A DNA stretch of 64,000 nt from Pseudorasbora parva (GCF_024679245.1 NC_090178.1:24593703-24657702), one strand, 5' to 3'; positions 1 through 11,627 are shown, counted from the stretch's first letter. The notes: generated by a model not told the origin, from the letters alone. Numbers and translations are program-made.

Positions 1-54
1 AGCAATGGCTGCCCCTATGGGTGGAACGCTTTCCGAGTGCTAGATTACCCCCTT
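1..54. repeat. Fragment of a dispersed repeat (first copy)
   Basis: This segment, with the core CTATGGGTGGAACGCTTTCC, recurs almost exactly at about 2815-2870 in the same orientation. It is cut by the left edge of the window. I see no coding content and read it as an interspersed fish repeat of unknown class. Confidence 0.6.
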
Positions 55-599
55 GGTGAAGACCTCTAGTGCGTATCACTCCCTCCAGGAAATAAACGAC
101 AGTGGTTCTGGTTACTGATGGATTTATTTCATGTCATCCTTTCTCCAACATCACATTCACCGTCAATGAAATCCACCGTCAAACTACAGTATGACATTGT
201 AAAAGAAACACGTTGATATACACTATAAAGTGGTAAATACAAATACACCCGGGAAATACAAACGTAATACACATACCTCGCTGGCTGCATTTAACCAAGA
301 GGGAATGAGCTGAAAATACCCGGTTCAAAACACAAAATCTCCTTTACTTCTTTGCTCAAAACGAGCAACTATTGTAAACAAATGTACTCTTGTAATCCGC
401 ACATGGAGAATAACCATAGACAGTAAAAGAAATGGACAGAGCTATCCCATTGACTTCAACAGTGGAAAATGAGGCCAATCAGAGGCACTCACTTTCTGAT
501 GGCTGAGCGAACTGCGCAGACTCAGACTGAGCTTGACGACGTAGATGTGACGTAAGCAACCTGTCTGACAGTTGTAGGTCTTCTAGTAGTTGTGGAAAT
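55..599. other. No gene seen
   Basis: AT-rich non-coding DNA. A short motif CATAGACAGTAAAAGA near 414 recurs near 2485, so the flanks of the element at about 600-2425 may be related repeat copies. I see no conserved ORF or RNA gene. Confidence 0.4.
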
Positions 600-1169
600 T
601 GAAATCTGAATCACATTGTTTAAATGTTTTCTCCCATTGCTTTTGGCTCCCTGTCGGCCCAGTCAGCAAATTTCCTTTGGCCCAGATAAACAGCTTAGAT
701 GTGGCCCAGATTAGATTGTGTTTGCCGGCCCAGATCTGGCCCACTTCTTCTTTACCACAGCACAGCCAAAGCAGTTCCATAACTCCACCATACGTGAGCC
801 AAACAATACAATTGTATGTGGCCCTTATGTGGACCTAATATGGAATTTTAGTATGGCTAAGTTTTGTTCAAATCTAATAGCCATTATGTGGCCCACATGC
901 AACTTTGAGCATTATGTAAAAGTCTTATTAACACCATGGTAAATACAACACTCAACAACAAAAATGTATTCAATAATTTACTTTTGACAAATGTTTACAG
1001 TAACTCAGAAACCATTTATATTAATATAAATAACATTCAAAGTGTGACACCAAATTTCAAGTGTGTATGATGCTCAACTAGCAATGAGAGCTAAAGTAGA
1101 AGGGAGGGGGGAATCACAGTAACTTGCTAAAGATAACAAACAACTTCACAAGAGGAAAAGTCTCTAATC

Positions 1170-1566
1170 GAAAAGAACCGCTCTGAGACAGAAGGTATGA
1201 GATCCAAATGCAGTATTTATTAAGAGGGTAATCCACAATCATAGTCAAAAGCAGACAAAAGGTCATACACAAGCAAACAGTCCAAAAAAGCAAACAAGAC
1301 AGGAGAGATGGGTAATCCGGGAAACAGGCAAGAACTCCAACAAACCAAGAGCCATGAAACTGAGGAAAATGCTCAGAAATGCAGTGTACACAAAACAAGA
1401 CTGCAATGAATAACAGATATAACAGAGTGATGAAAACAGGATAATGAGACAGTGAGTGCTAATGAGTCCGGGCAAAGGATTATGCGTAGTTTATGATAGA
1501 GTGACAGTCCGGATTGGAGTGCCCTCTGGTGGTGAGCACGGGCACTCACACTGGTAAATTGTGACA
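1170..1566 (-). mobile_element. Solo LTR (diverged)
   Basis: This segment is a diverged copy of the two LTRs at 14987-15419 and 16779-17208. Shared blocks include CTCTGAGACAGAAGGT, GTGAGTGCTAATGAGTCC and GAGTGCCCTCTGGTGGTGA. There is no internal sequence and no second LTR nearby, so it is probably the product of recombination between two LTRs. Read on the minus strand it starts TGTCAC, like its relatives. The far end has decayed. Confidence 0.75.
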
Positions 1567-1704
1567 CTAATCAGTGTTGGAAGTGTTGCTGGGACTGGTG
1601 TTGTTTCAACCGACTGCACCTGCAATAAAAAGTTACATTTAACAAATTTTAACAGCAATACAACCTGGAAGCTAGGTTTGCATAATTATAATTAAAATAA
1701 ATGT

Positions 1705-1765
1705 TAAACTAAAAGGATAGTTCAACCAAAAATATAATTCTGTCATCATTTATTGTCACTTTTTT
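1705..1765. repeat. Fragment of common teleost MITE (GTTCACCCAAAAATG type)
   Basis: The block AGGATAGTTCAACCAAAAAT followed by TTCTGTCATCATTTA resembles the terminal part of a very abundant fish MITE. The family assignment comes from my knowledge of fish genomes. Only the end of the element is present. Confidence 0.5.
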
Positions 1766-1842
1766 TTATCAATGTAATGCATTACTAGCCAGGTTAAGAT
1801 TTGAATTAATTTATTTATTAATTAATTATTTGCACAAAACAA

Positions 1843-1862
1843 ATACACACACACACACACAC
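1843..1862. repeat. Short (CA)n microsatellite
   Basis: About ten CA dinucleotides in a row. Confidence 0.9.
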
Positions 1863-2734
1863 ATTCAATAAATCCTTAGGAACAACGACGTCCTTGAAAT
1901 GGTAAATACATTCAACTGAGGCTAATTCGACACCCTCCTCAAACAAATACATAATGCTGCAAAAATAACCTTAAAAACACTTTGAAATGCCAAAACTTCA
2001 CTTACCTGAAGATATGCGTGACTGAAAACCCATGAGAGCAGATGAGAAAATGGTGCCGTATCAGTATGATTCATTCCAGTAATGACATGCAACCACCTGA
2101 GGTGTGAAACCTCGGCTGTCAGCTGCGCTTGATTTCAGGTGTCCTGTGTTTTTCCATATATAATCCAAAGGTTTACCACAAGTCAGCCTTTCTCACTTTG
2201 TGCCATAGCTCAAACACATATGGCCCTCATGTGTACATTGTTATCTGGGCTATATCCGTCAAAATGAGTTGTGAACCAAGAGAACATTTCCCGCCAATTT
2301 TTAAGTTATGGCAAAACAAATATGGTCACATTCTGGGCCATATCTGTTCAGCCATGCCATATCTGGGCCATATGTGCCAGATAATACCCACATGTGGCCC
2401 AAACATGCTTGCTATCTGGGGGCATCTCCCCCTTCTTCTCCCTTGACTTTATCGGACTTTGTTTCCATGTTCCCCCGACTGCCTCATAGACAGTAAAAGA
2501 TTGTTTCTGAGCGTCTCCTCCTGTCTATACGGTAATTTCTCAACTGTGCGACAGAGTCGCGTTGGTTATGACGCAATCGTTAGCCTATTTTTACAAAAAC
2601 AGCTTCTACGGGCCAAAGTGTAAGATACAATGTAATGGAGCCTTTTATGCATTGTCGTGTTTCTTTATAAATAAACAATGGGCAAATGGAGTATTTAAAC
2701 GCCTCAGATGTAAAGTTATTCACTGTCAAAGTGA

Positions 2735-2870
2735 CTCAAAAATGAATGGGAGTCAATGGGATGCTAACAGCAGGTGATGGCTTGGTTAGCAATGGAATTA
2801 GCAATGGAATGGTTAGCAATGGAATCCCCTATGGGTGGAACGCTTTCCGAGCGCTAGATTACCCCCTTGA
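2735..2870. repeat. Dispersed repeat (second copy of the 1-54 segment)
   Basis: It contains GGGAGTCAATGGGATGCTAA, several short tandem GTTAGCAATGGAAT-like units (about 2786-2825) and then the same 40-odd bases as the start of the window. It is non-coding. The short AGCAATGGAAT units look like slippage repeats. Confidence 0.6.
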
Positions 2871-3179
2871 GAATAACGCTGCCTTCACCAAAATGTTAAC
2901 ATTTCCCGTTGCACCTTTTAAAAATGTCTGTGTGCAACGCAAATGAACTTTAGTTCCTTGTTGACATTAACCCTCAATATTCATGAATAGATTAAACGAA
3001 TATAACAAAAAGTGTTAAATAACAAAAATAATATGTATGGCAGTTATACTCCCACCAAATGACTATTTGTCATTTCACCTCACAATTTAAACCTTTTCAC
3101 AGCTTAATTTAACCGTACAGTATGCCCTTACACCTTACAGTAACAAAATACTGTATTAATCAAATGGCAACCATAAACT
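2871..3179. other. No gene seen; flank of the BEL/Pao element
   Basis: AT-rich non-coding DNA downstream (on the minus strand) of the BEL/Pao pol stop codon. It may include the element's 3' untranslated part or LTR, but I found no matching LTR at the other end, so this is not established. Confidence 0.3.
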
Positions 3180-3590
3180 TTACTCTGCTTCAAGCAGTAC
3201 AACTGTCTTTTGTACAGGCCTATCAAGGTAGACGGGCTTGGAACTGCGTCTGCCCTGGCTGTCTAAGGTCGAGTCACTAATTAACAGTTTCACCTTTCGA
3301 ACCTTTCCATCAGAGCTCGGATACACCTCTGTCACTCTTGCCAATCTCCATTGGTTATGTGGAGAACTGTCCTCCTACAGAATGACAATATCATTAACCT
3401 TAGTTTTTCTCTTCTCTTTCTGCCATATTTGTCTTTGCTGAAAATTAAGGAGACATCCTTGTTCCACCTTGTCCAAAATTCGTTTGCCAAAAACTGCACC
3501 TGGCGCCATCTCTTGCGCAGATATAGATCCTGACTCACCAACTCCCCTGGAGGTGGGGATATTATGTTAGACTTCATCATAAGAATGTGG
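3180..3590 (-). pseudogene. BEL/Pao integrase C-terminal region
   Basis: The minus strand encodes a segment with SPPPGELVSQDLYLRKRW, then QFLANEFWTRW, typical of the region after the integrase core in BEL/Pao elements. Further on, RPVQKTVVLLEAE is followed by a stop at 3180-3182. The frame is not continuous between these two pieces. The preceding DDE core is absent, as the sequence passes from the zinc-binding region straight to this C-terminal part. Confidence 0.75.
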
Positions 3591-3599
3591 GATTTTTAG

Positions 3600-4008
3600 G
3601 ATCTTGGGTGTTCCTTCGGTACTTTCTGCATGTTGTGCACTTGTAAATATGTGAGGAAACTGCACTGCTGCATCCTATGACCCATTATACTCCATTGGAT
3701 CGCAACTCATTGGCTGTTATTTCTCTTCCTTGATGATGCACCCTTTAATGGTAGTGCTTAATAAGCAGCGACAATACATGACTCTTATTTGGTACAATGG
3801 CCGGATGCTTGACATGAGGATGAAGAACAGATCTTGTCAAACGTCCTCCAACCCTAAGCACATCTTGCTCATCTACAAATGGAATCAGTTTTTGTAGTTT
3901 GTTTACTTTGTCTTTGGGTTTTACTTCTTTACCTTGCTTTATACCTCTTTCACTGCTGAATGCTGCTCTCTGAACCAATTTGATTATAAAAAGCTCTGCT
4001 TCTTGCAT
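3600..4008 (-). pseudogene. BEL/Pao integrase N-terminal zinc-binding region
   Basis: The minus strand encodes DEQDVLRVGGRL, then KHPAIVPNKSHVLSLLIKHYH, and after disruptions SSAVSSHIYKCTTCRK. These correspond to the linker before integrase and to the H2C2 zinc-binding module. In-frame stops lie in the second half (about 3640-3740). After KCTTCRK the sequence skips the whole catalytic core. Confidence 0.75.
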
Positions 4009-4080
4009 TTCCTCAATACTTGTTGCTCCACTTACTTTATCTTTGTTGATCCGCAGGATTATCGTAGTGGACTTGATTAA

Positions 4081-4410
4081 TTAGATTATTTTCGCCACAA
4101 ACACATGAAACCTTCTGGCATCATTGTTTATATAGCCAAGGACAACATTTGAGTCAGTCCAAAAATGTTCTTGAAGACCTTCTTTTTCCAGCTCATTCCT
4201 GAGCATAACACTTATTCTTGCCACTATAACTGCAGCCGACAACTCAAGCCGTGGCCATGTGGTTACTTTGGTAGGAGCAACCCGTGCCTTTCCCATGACT
4301 AGCGTGCAGTGAACATCTCCCTTGTCGTCGACTGCTCTGAGGTAAGTACATTCCCCATAACCGATGACACCTTGCATCTGCAAAGTGATGAAGTTCGTAC
4401 TGCTTGACAT
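4081..4410 (-). pseudogene. BEL/Pao RNase H region
   Basis: A minus-strand frame of about 109 codons includes ARVAPTKVTTWPRLELSAAV and FWTDSNVVLGYINND. The E in PRLELSAA and the D in WTDS match the catalytic RNase H positions of this family. The frame is isolated from the RT part by frameshifts, so it is a remnant. Confidence 0.8.
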
Positions 4411-4715
4411 CCTTGAAGTTATCTGGGATATAGCACCGTCTGATCTTTATATCTGCTAAGTTTCAAAGGTCTTGAAGCCAAATTTCCCACTGTGCTCTTA
4501 GCTTGTGGGAGCGGCTCATCCCAAGTTACTTTGTCTCGACACAGTTGCTGTAGGATCTACTTTCCATGAAGAATAAAAGGTGCTACGAACCCCAATGGAT
4601 CGTAGATCGAAGCCACTGTAGAACGTACTCATCTTCTGGAATATGGGTGTTCCTTGACGGTCACTGTGAACTGGAAGTCATCAGAGGAAACACACCATTG
4701 AACGCAAAGAGCCCT

Positions 4716-5525
4716 TTAAATAAGTGGCTCCCCCAAAGCCATTTCCATGTCTTTGACACTTTCAGCACACTCGTTCTTCGGTATTGATTTCATAACCTCC
4801 TTGCTGTTGGAGATGAACTTGTGTAGTCTAAGCTTGCCTGTGCTGCAAAGTTCTCTCACTTCTTTAATCAGTTGGATTGCTTCAGTGTCAGATGTTGCAC
4901 ACACCAATCCATCGTCAACATAAAAATTCCTTTGGATGAACTTAACCGTACTTGGGTTAAATTTATCCAGATCTTAAGCGGCTAGATGCTTAATTCCAAA
5001 AGTGGCGCATCCAGGTGAGGAGGCTGCCCCAAATAGGTGGACCTTCATCCGAAAAATAGAGGGTGGAGATTCAAGATCACCGTTCTCCCTCCATAAGACC
5101 CTTAGGTAGTCTTGGTGCTCAGGCCTTACATGGAACTGGTGGAACATATTTTCCACGTCACACATGATGGTGATTGGGCCTTTGCGAAACCTACAAAGGA
5201 CTCCCAACAAGGTGTTTGTGAGCTCTGGACCAGTATTAAGTTGGTCATTCTGTGACGTTTCTTGGAACCTTGCTGAGCAATCAAAGACCACCCATATCTT
5301 CCCAGGCTTTTGGGGGTGGTATACGCCGTGGTGGGGGATATACCAGACTGGTTGATTGTGAAGCTCTTCTCCAGGGACCTTTTCTGCATCGCCCCAAGCA
5401 ATGATGTCTTTCATAAACCCCAAGTAGTCAGTGCAGTATTGCTGATCTCTCCTGAGCCTTCGTTCTAATGACATTAGATGTTGAACAGCACATGATATAT
5501 TATTTGGTAGATTAGGTCTGTCTTG
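4716..5525 (-). pseudogene. BEL/Pao reverse transcriptase, main part
   Basis: A minus-strand frame (5474-4974) contains MKDIIAWGDAEKVP, then FDCSARF and CDVENMFHQFHV (motif A, with its Asp) and LFGAASSPGCATFG. A second frame begins near 4920 with YVDDGLVCATSDTEA, the catalytic YxDD box. The two pieces are separated by a frame break near 4970. The 5' end of RT lies on the other side of the hAT element (11177-11405). Confidence 0.85.
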
Positions 5526-5533
5526 TTTGAAAG
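5526..5533. repeat. Left 8-bp target duplication of the hAT element
   Basis: TTTGAAAG here matches TTTGAAAG at 11169-11176 exactly and directly abuts the terminal sequence TAGGGATGTCCCGATC. Confidence 0.9.
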
Positions 5534-7647
5534 TAGGGATGTCCCGATCCGATCACGTGATTTCAGACTTGATCGGAATCGGACGTTACATCCCGATCAG
5601 GACTCGGATATATATGTATATTATGGGGTGAGGTGAGCAGGGGTGCCGTTTAAAAGGTGCGCACTTGCACCACGGTTCATCTCACATCTGATGACGCATC
5701 AATAATATGGGTTGTAACTTGAAAATAATGCTTTATGTATGTTTCCGTAGCGTGCTGGCTCCTCAGTATTACAACAGCACTAATAAAAGAAAAACGTGGG
5801 CAAAACGGTCTATCTGTGTAAACTTTGTTCAATTCATGCGAGTGCTGCCGTATTGTCATTGAATATGAGCAGTTGTTTTCACCGTCATGTGTAGAAAAGA
5901 AGCGAATGAGAGCGGGCACGCTGATCTGTCTCTGTGCATCATCCGAAAGCGCGCACTTGTCTCACAGCGCGCAAATATTGAATTCTCTTTCAAGACGTGT
6001 GCTTAAACGGACCAACTCAAACAAGAACTATGTCAACATGTCCATCTTGATGAGTATCCAAGCAGACATAGTCTGAATATGCCTTAAGAGGACTTTATAC
6101 AGTCGAGAAAGACAACGCAGAGCCTTCCATTAGGTCTTAAAGGGGCAGTAGCCTTTACTGCTCTCTGTTTAATGTCAAACAAAAGATACGGAATCACTCA
6201 CTGCTCTTGATTGAATAGCTTTTGTAAGGATTAGTCTTTAATTTAAACAGTTAAATATGCACCTATTTTACATCTGATTAGCCTACTTTATTCAATTTCT
6301 CTACCTAAAAACTAATGTTAGACCTATAAAAACCTGAAAAGCATTGTTAATTACACTTCAATCAAATTACACTTCAAATACGTTTTGCCCAAAGTTAGTT
6401 TATGACATTGTAGGCAGTTATCATCACGATGATTTCATTTCAAGTGTTCGTTTTTTAAATAATTTTAGTTTTAGTTACCCAGATAGCAGACAAACAGTGA
6501 ATCAGCGTTGAATCAATGTTAATGCATCAACTAAAATATCATTGAATCAATGTTGAGATCTCAATGTTGAGAATGTTGATTTTTCATCAGGTTTGCACCC
6601 TGAAATAATGTTATTTCAACGATGAAAAATAGATCAAGATGGGCTTAAAATCAATAGTTTAACAACTAAAATTAAACCACTTATTTAAGTGAATCAATGT
6701 TGAATCAATGTTAATGCATCAATCAAAATATCATTGAATCAATATTGAAATATAACATTAATTTTTCATGAGGTTTGCACCGTGAAATAATGTTATTTCA
6801 ACAATGAAAAATAGATCAATCTTGCTTTATGTACAGCAGGATTCTATGCCAGTTAATTTTTCTCTTTATTTTATTCATTTTAATCAGAGACCATGTGTGG
6901 CTGCAGTCGATATGATTTTGCATCAAAAAGTCACTCAAAGTAAACACCATCCTTCAGTTTACATGCAAATGTATTTATTTATGCCCCCACAGTTACAACA
7001 GGAAATCTCACATTGACTTAAAACAATTACATCTGAATTTATAACACAAATGAGAAGAGCCTGGAAAAACATGACAACGTGCATCTGCAAAATGGAAGTA
7101 AATACAAATGTAAACTTGCCAATAAATACAGAAATGACAGTACTACTGAAAGAAAGAAGGTAGAAGAAAGAATAAAATACTCCAAACTCAGGGGGTTCCA
7201 CCATGAGCAATGCCCCGAAGCCTTTCAGGTTGTAATGGAGCCAGTTTTGCACCGTCCCAGCAATGATAAATCCTGATGCCTCTTATTATCAGCATTCACG
7301 GCATCTAAAACAACAAGAAGTTAGTAAATATTTGGAAATGTGATTAATTATACATTACAAATATAGCCTACAACAAAATGAAGTGAAACTTGAAATTTTA
7401 TCAAAATCTTGATATCCCAGTTAAAACACGGTAACATTAAATTCAGGACTATTAATGCATTTTAGTATAGACTTTAAAGGACCCTCAGACACACAATGTA
7501 TGAAAGAACAAAGTGACTATATCCGGTGTTCCCTTTCGAAAGGGAACTCGAGCTGCGTCAGCTGACGCTATGGGGAACGCCTCCAGCGTGACCGGTGTCT
7601 GAAACGTTTATCCAATCACATCAGTCCTACTGACCGGCGACAGCCTC

Positions 7648-7681
7648 TGACGTCATCGACGTGCGACCAGGAAGTATAAAA
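7648..7681 (+). promoter_or_regulatory. CRE-like site plus TATA box in DIRS D1 inverted repeat
   Basis: The palindrome TGACGTCA (7648-7655) lies about 20 bp before TATAAAA (7675-7681), upstream of the gag start at 7757. The same pair appears in D5 and D6. The promoter role is inference. Confidence 0.5.
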
Positions 7682-7756
7682 GGGCGCCTTGCAAACACAA
7701 CCGCATCCAATTCGTCTTCAGGGACTGTTTGTCTGATTCAAAACAAGAGAAACATT

Positions 7757-7963
7757 ATGTCGAAGCGTACACACAAGACGAAGCACGGCTTCAGAAAGTG
7801 TGCAGACCCGTATCCCAGGTTCCTCACACCTGAGGACACACACACACTCTGCGTGTTCTGCCTGGGTGAGGCGCACGCACGGGAGGTTCTTGAGGAAAGT
7901 GCCTCCTGTGCGAACTGGAGGAAGGGTGCCGGTGCCGAAGACCGGAACCAGCGTAGGCTCTGA
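7757..7963 (+). pseudogene. DIRS gag-like ORF1, N-terminal fragment
   Basis: A reading frame of about 68 codons from the ATG at 7757 contains CADPYPRFLTPEDTHTLCVF and CLGEAHAREVLEE. It aligns with the cysteine-rich N-terminus of ORF1 in D6 (CVHPCPRYITSGDTHSLCVA). The pattern Cys-x3-Pro ... CxxC is kept. The protein stops after the first zinc-finger-like module because the element is internally deleted. Confidence 0.75.
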
Positions 7964-9274
7964 GTTCCGGCCTGAGGCGGACACTGCCAGTTCGCAGTCC
8001 CTCAGCTTGATGCCTCTCCAGAGGCGAGTTTCCAGAGGCTCTGTTGTTAACAGACTGGGTTGGCAGACGGAAGCGTCCCGCTTAGTGACGCCAGGTCAAG
8101 CCTCCCTGGTGGCATTCGGTGAAGTTCTTCCCGAATAGTGACTGGCTGGGGCACCCTCGGGTCCCCTAGCCACATTCCCTTAAAAGAACCCCTTCTGTCG
8201 AACAGGTTGGTTCCAGGCCTTTGAGCGGCCGGGGTAGGGTACATGAAGGTGCCCCAAGGCCACAGCTCGGGTTATGACCGTAGGGAATGCTGTCACTGAC
8301 AGCCTAATGTGACCAGAGGGGGAGTGGTTCAGGCATTTCAGTTGAATTTGCTTGTCCTGACAGTTGTCACTGCCAGTAGGCATGCACTCCCCTCGGCATG
8401 GCGGCGTGGGTATATCGTTCCCCATAGCGTCAGCTGACGCAGCTCGAGTTCCCTTTCGAAAGGGAACGTCCCCGGTTACGAATGTAACCTTAGTTCCCTG
8501 AGAACAGGGAACGAGACGCTGCGTCACTTTTGCCATGCCTCGGGGCCTGCCTGCGAACAGTCCCTTCAGACGAATTGAATGCGGTTGTGTTTGCAAGGCG
8601 CCCTTTTATACTTCCTGGTCGCACGTCGATGACGTCAGAGGCTGTCGCTGGTCAGTAGGACTGATGTGATTGGATAAACGTTTCAGACACCGGTCACGCT
8701 GGAGGCGTTCCCCATAGCGTCAGCTGACGCAGCGTCTCGTTCCCTGTTCTCAGGGAACTAAGGTTACATTCGTAACCGGGGACGTTTTATCTAATAATAT
8801 TATTGTATTTAATAGTAAATAAATAAAGTGTGAAAATGAAACAAGTAAATGAATGACCAAATAGTTAAATTAAGAAAATAAAAGAGGAGCTGTATAGGCT
8901 GCATGGTGGTTTGGAAGAGATTTTTTTTCCATTTTACAACACGAATTGGAGGCACACCTGTTTACTAAATTTCTGTAGTTTGACATAGCTGCCTACAGAA
9001 CTTAAAAATCTCACTCTTTTCTTTTTTCTTGCTGCATTAAAGATTAAACTGTAAGGATGTAATTGTGATCTGCTCTCGTGATGATATCGTACAGCTGAAG
9101 CAGTTATGAACAGATTGTATTTCCCCTCACTGCGCTAACAGGTCAATCAGTTCTAGTTCTGCTTCAGCTGTGAGATACTCGCACGAGTGGTGAACACAAT
9201 TACTGACAAGCCAGAAATTCATCTAACCTTCCGATCGCCTCTCGTTTATACACTGGAAGAATATGGGATGATTC

Positions 9275-9372
9275 AAAATGATTCATCTGTGCGTGCACCG
9301 AGTAAGATACGTTTGTGGATCCGCGCCGCACATTCATTTTACTCGTTGCACGCACAGATGAATCATCTTAAT
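9275..9372. repeat. Inverted repeat (hairpin)
   Basis: GATTCATCTGTGCGTGCA near 9278 is the reverse complement of a segment near 9348-9368 (GCACGCACAGATGAATC), with about 45 bp between the arms. It lies inside the 6478-10624 element and could be the remains of a fold-back insertion. Confidence 0.6.
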
Positions 9373-11176
9373 ACAAAAATCATCTCATAAAATAGATGAA
9401 CACCTCACAACAAACGACGCACGACCAAAAAAAAAAAAAAAGAGTTGCACGAGTCAGAATTCGGACGCAATTCACAGTGTATATGCCAATCTTAAGAAAA
9501 AAAATGAATACAAATATGATATGGTTTGGTGAAAAACAAACTGAAACTCAATGTATTAATATTATCCTGGCCGTTGGTTGTGTAACTTACGAGGGCGCTC
9601 ATGTGACTATTATTAACATTGCAGTTCACTAAAACTCTCAGAAGCACACAAGTTGTAAAACATAAAGATGAATAAAAATACTAAATTAAAATTGAGATGA
9701 ATTGTATAAATATATTTTTGTAGGCCTACTTACCTCTAAAAAACATGGTCGTTGTCCTGTGTCTCTTTTTCGCGATTGAAGTCTGTTAAGCTGCGCTTGC
9801 TTTGATCTGATTGGTGGATGTCTTGAAGGTGCATTACCGCCACCTGCTGGATTGGATTGTGGCGCATTCGATAGGTAGGGACACATATTCTATATTCTTT
9901 ATTAACTTGTACATTCATGTACTAGCATGTACATTCTACATGATTTAAATAATAATAATAGGCTACATTTTTATTTATTTAAAACTGATAGACTAAATTT
10001 ATGGTAGAAGTTCTTTGTTTTTATTTGTTTTTTGCATTTTTTATTATAATAACATGAAACACAGAATGACAACATTAAGCAGGAAAATAATATACCTTTT
10101 AAAAAGATTCATAGTTTTTACAGCTTTCTTATTGGAAGAGTCAGACATCAAACACGCATACAATTTTAACTCTTCCAGAAAAATTTAAAGAAAGGCGTAC
10201 AATTACAAAATTTACATTTATGTATTCTTTGTTAATCCACATACTCGTTGGTGTTCTCATCGTATCCTTTGAGGATAATAAATGTGCTCACATTCACACA
10301 AATGTAGCCAATTGATTTGGACTTGCCTTAACATGTTGAATAATGTGACAGATAGATTGACCGTAAGCCTCACCGGTGGAGAATTAAGCTGACCAAACAT
10401 CAGCATTGATTCAATGTTTGTCTTTTCAACACTGAAAAGCATGGAATTATCAACATTGATCCAATATTATTTAGCAGTGAATTTTCAACATTGGTCCAGT
10501 ATGGTTTTAGCATTGAATTTTCAACATTGATCCAATATTACTTAGCATTGAAATTTCAACCTCAACCAAAATGATGATTCTGATGGAATTTCAACATTGA
10601 ATCAATGTCACCATGCTATCTGGGTAGTTATTTGATGCTATAAAAACGGCTGTGTGATGTCATGATTGACAGCTGAGATCGACGTCTTCTCTGAGTTAAG
10701 TCGTCACTGAGGCACTAACAGACTTTCTTCGGGATTTTTGGGAGCAGATTATTTAATTTAATTTAATTTCCATAACTGTTTATTTCACACCAAAATAATT
10801 AATTGTTCTGCATCTGTGAGAGTATGGGTGTGCTTTTGATATCGCCATTGTACTTCCTGCTCTGCGCAACTCCGGTCCCGGACTTTTTTATATTTACTTT
10901 TGCACTAAAATCCAAAAGTGAAGAATTTGTTATTTATTACTTGATTGTTCAAGCTACCTCACAGAAGTGCTCTGTTTGTTAGAGTTGTTGAATGTTAAAA
11001 TAAGGTGAATAAAATAAAAAATAAGGAACATCCTGGTTCGTTTTTTTGCTCTTCTTTATTTTTTTAAAATGTATTATAGAAGTATCGGATCGGGACTCGG
11101 TATCGGCAGATACTCAAAATCAAATGACTCGGACTCGAAGGCAAAAAAACCTGATCGGGACATCCCTATTTGAAAG

Positions 11177-11405
11177 GCAATGGCATTTCAAAATGACCGT
11201 CTTGCTTCTGTCTGATACCATCTTTCAGTTTAGCCAAGAAGTGAAGATCTTCTTGAGAGAAGGTTCTCTCGTCTCCAGCTTGCTCACTGAAATCCGATTC
11301 CAGCATCTTAATTATGTCATCTGGAGTGACTATTACACTGATCTGGGTATTGCAAACATAGTGGACTTCTCCTTTAATCTTGACCATTGCATTAACTTCT
11401 GGCAT
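11177..11405 (-). pseudogene. BEL/Pao reverse transcriptase, 5' part
   Basis: The minus-strand frame ends at the hAT junction with DGIRQKQDGHFEMPLPFK, which in BEL/Pao pol directly precedes the RT region found at 5525 and below. The same reading frame resumes across the TTTGAAAG duplication. This confirms that hAT insertion split one pol gene. Confidence 0.8.
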
Positions 11406-11627
11406 GACTTGTTTTATGATGATGTGGTTACTCCAATTGCATCACCATAGTGTTCACCTGGATCCCCATCACTCACTATGATCCATCCTAAGTCGGTCTT
11501 CTGAGCAAATGGCTAGCTTTCGTCTCCACAAACGACTTCTCGAGGCATTAGAGTTTGTGGGCAATTGTATCCAATCAAAAAGACCAATTTCATAATCCTT
11601 TTGAGGTGCGATGTGGCCAGAAAGATG

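Larger units (their letters stand above)
600..2425. mobile_element. Probable DNA transposon with GGCCCAGAT-type subterminal repeats
   Basis: The left part (about 650-905) holds many copies of a motif like GGCCCAGAT or ATGTGGCCCA. The right part (about 2215-2425) holds the same motif in inverted orientation, ending near CTATCTGGG. Oppositely oriented subterminal repeats suggest a non-autonomous TIR element. I could not fix its exact ends or a target duplication, and it has no transposase ORF. A solo LTR (1170-1566) lies inside it. Confidence 0.35.
7531..8786 (+). mobile_element. Internally deleted DIRS retrotransposon D1
   Basis: The left terminus (CCCTTTCGAAAGGGAACTCG...) and right terminus (...AACCGGGGACGTT) form inverted repeats of about 200 bp. 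The internal complementary region near 8420-8500 contains the complements of both ends joined head to tail, the hallmark of DIRS elements. Only a short gag-like start (7757-7963) remains between them, followed by non-coding sequence matching element D4 near 42000-42200. GTT occurs at both outer junctions (7528-7530 and 8784-8786). It has no RT or recombinase and depends on trans functions. Confidence 0.85.
6478..10624. mobile_element. TIR DNA transposon with AATCAATGTTGA subterminal repeats, nested in the hAT
   Basis: The ends are perfect inverted repeats CCCAGATAGC and GCTATCTGGG. TAGTTA flanks both sides (6472-6477 and 10625-10630), consistent with a 6-bp target duplication; a 2-bp TA duplication cannot be excluded. 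Both ends carry many copies of GAATCAATGTTGA-like units, in inverted orientation at the two ends. No transposase was recognised. A deleted DIRS element (7531-8786) sits inside. Confidence 0.8.
5534..11168. mobile_element. Non-autonomous hAT DNA transposon inserted in BEL/Pao
   Basis: The ends are inverted repeats, TAGGGATGTCCCGATC on the left and GATCGGGACATCCCTA on the right, flanked by an exact 8-bp duplication, which is the hAT signature. The BEL/Pao RT coding sequence resumes directly beyond it on both sides. Removing the nested element at 6478-10624 leaves about 1.5 kb with no transposase ORF, so it must be mobilised in trans. AT-rich filler fills the remainder. Confidence 0.9.

Noticed and set aside
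6804..7276. Short frames on both strands in the 6478-10624 element as transposase
   Set aside because: No transposase motifs such as DDE/D spacing; composition like the surrounding repeat.
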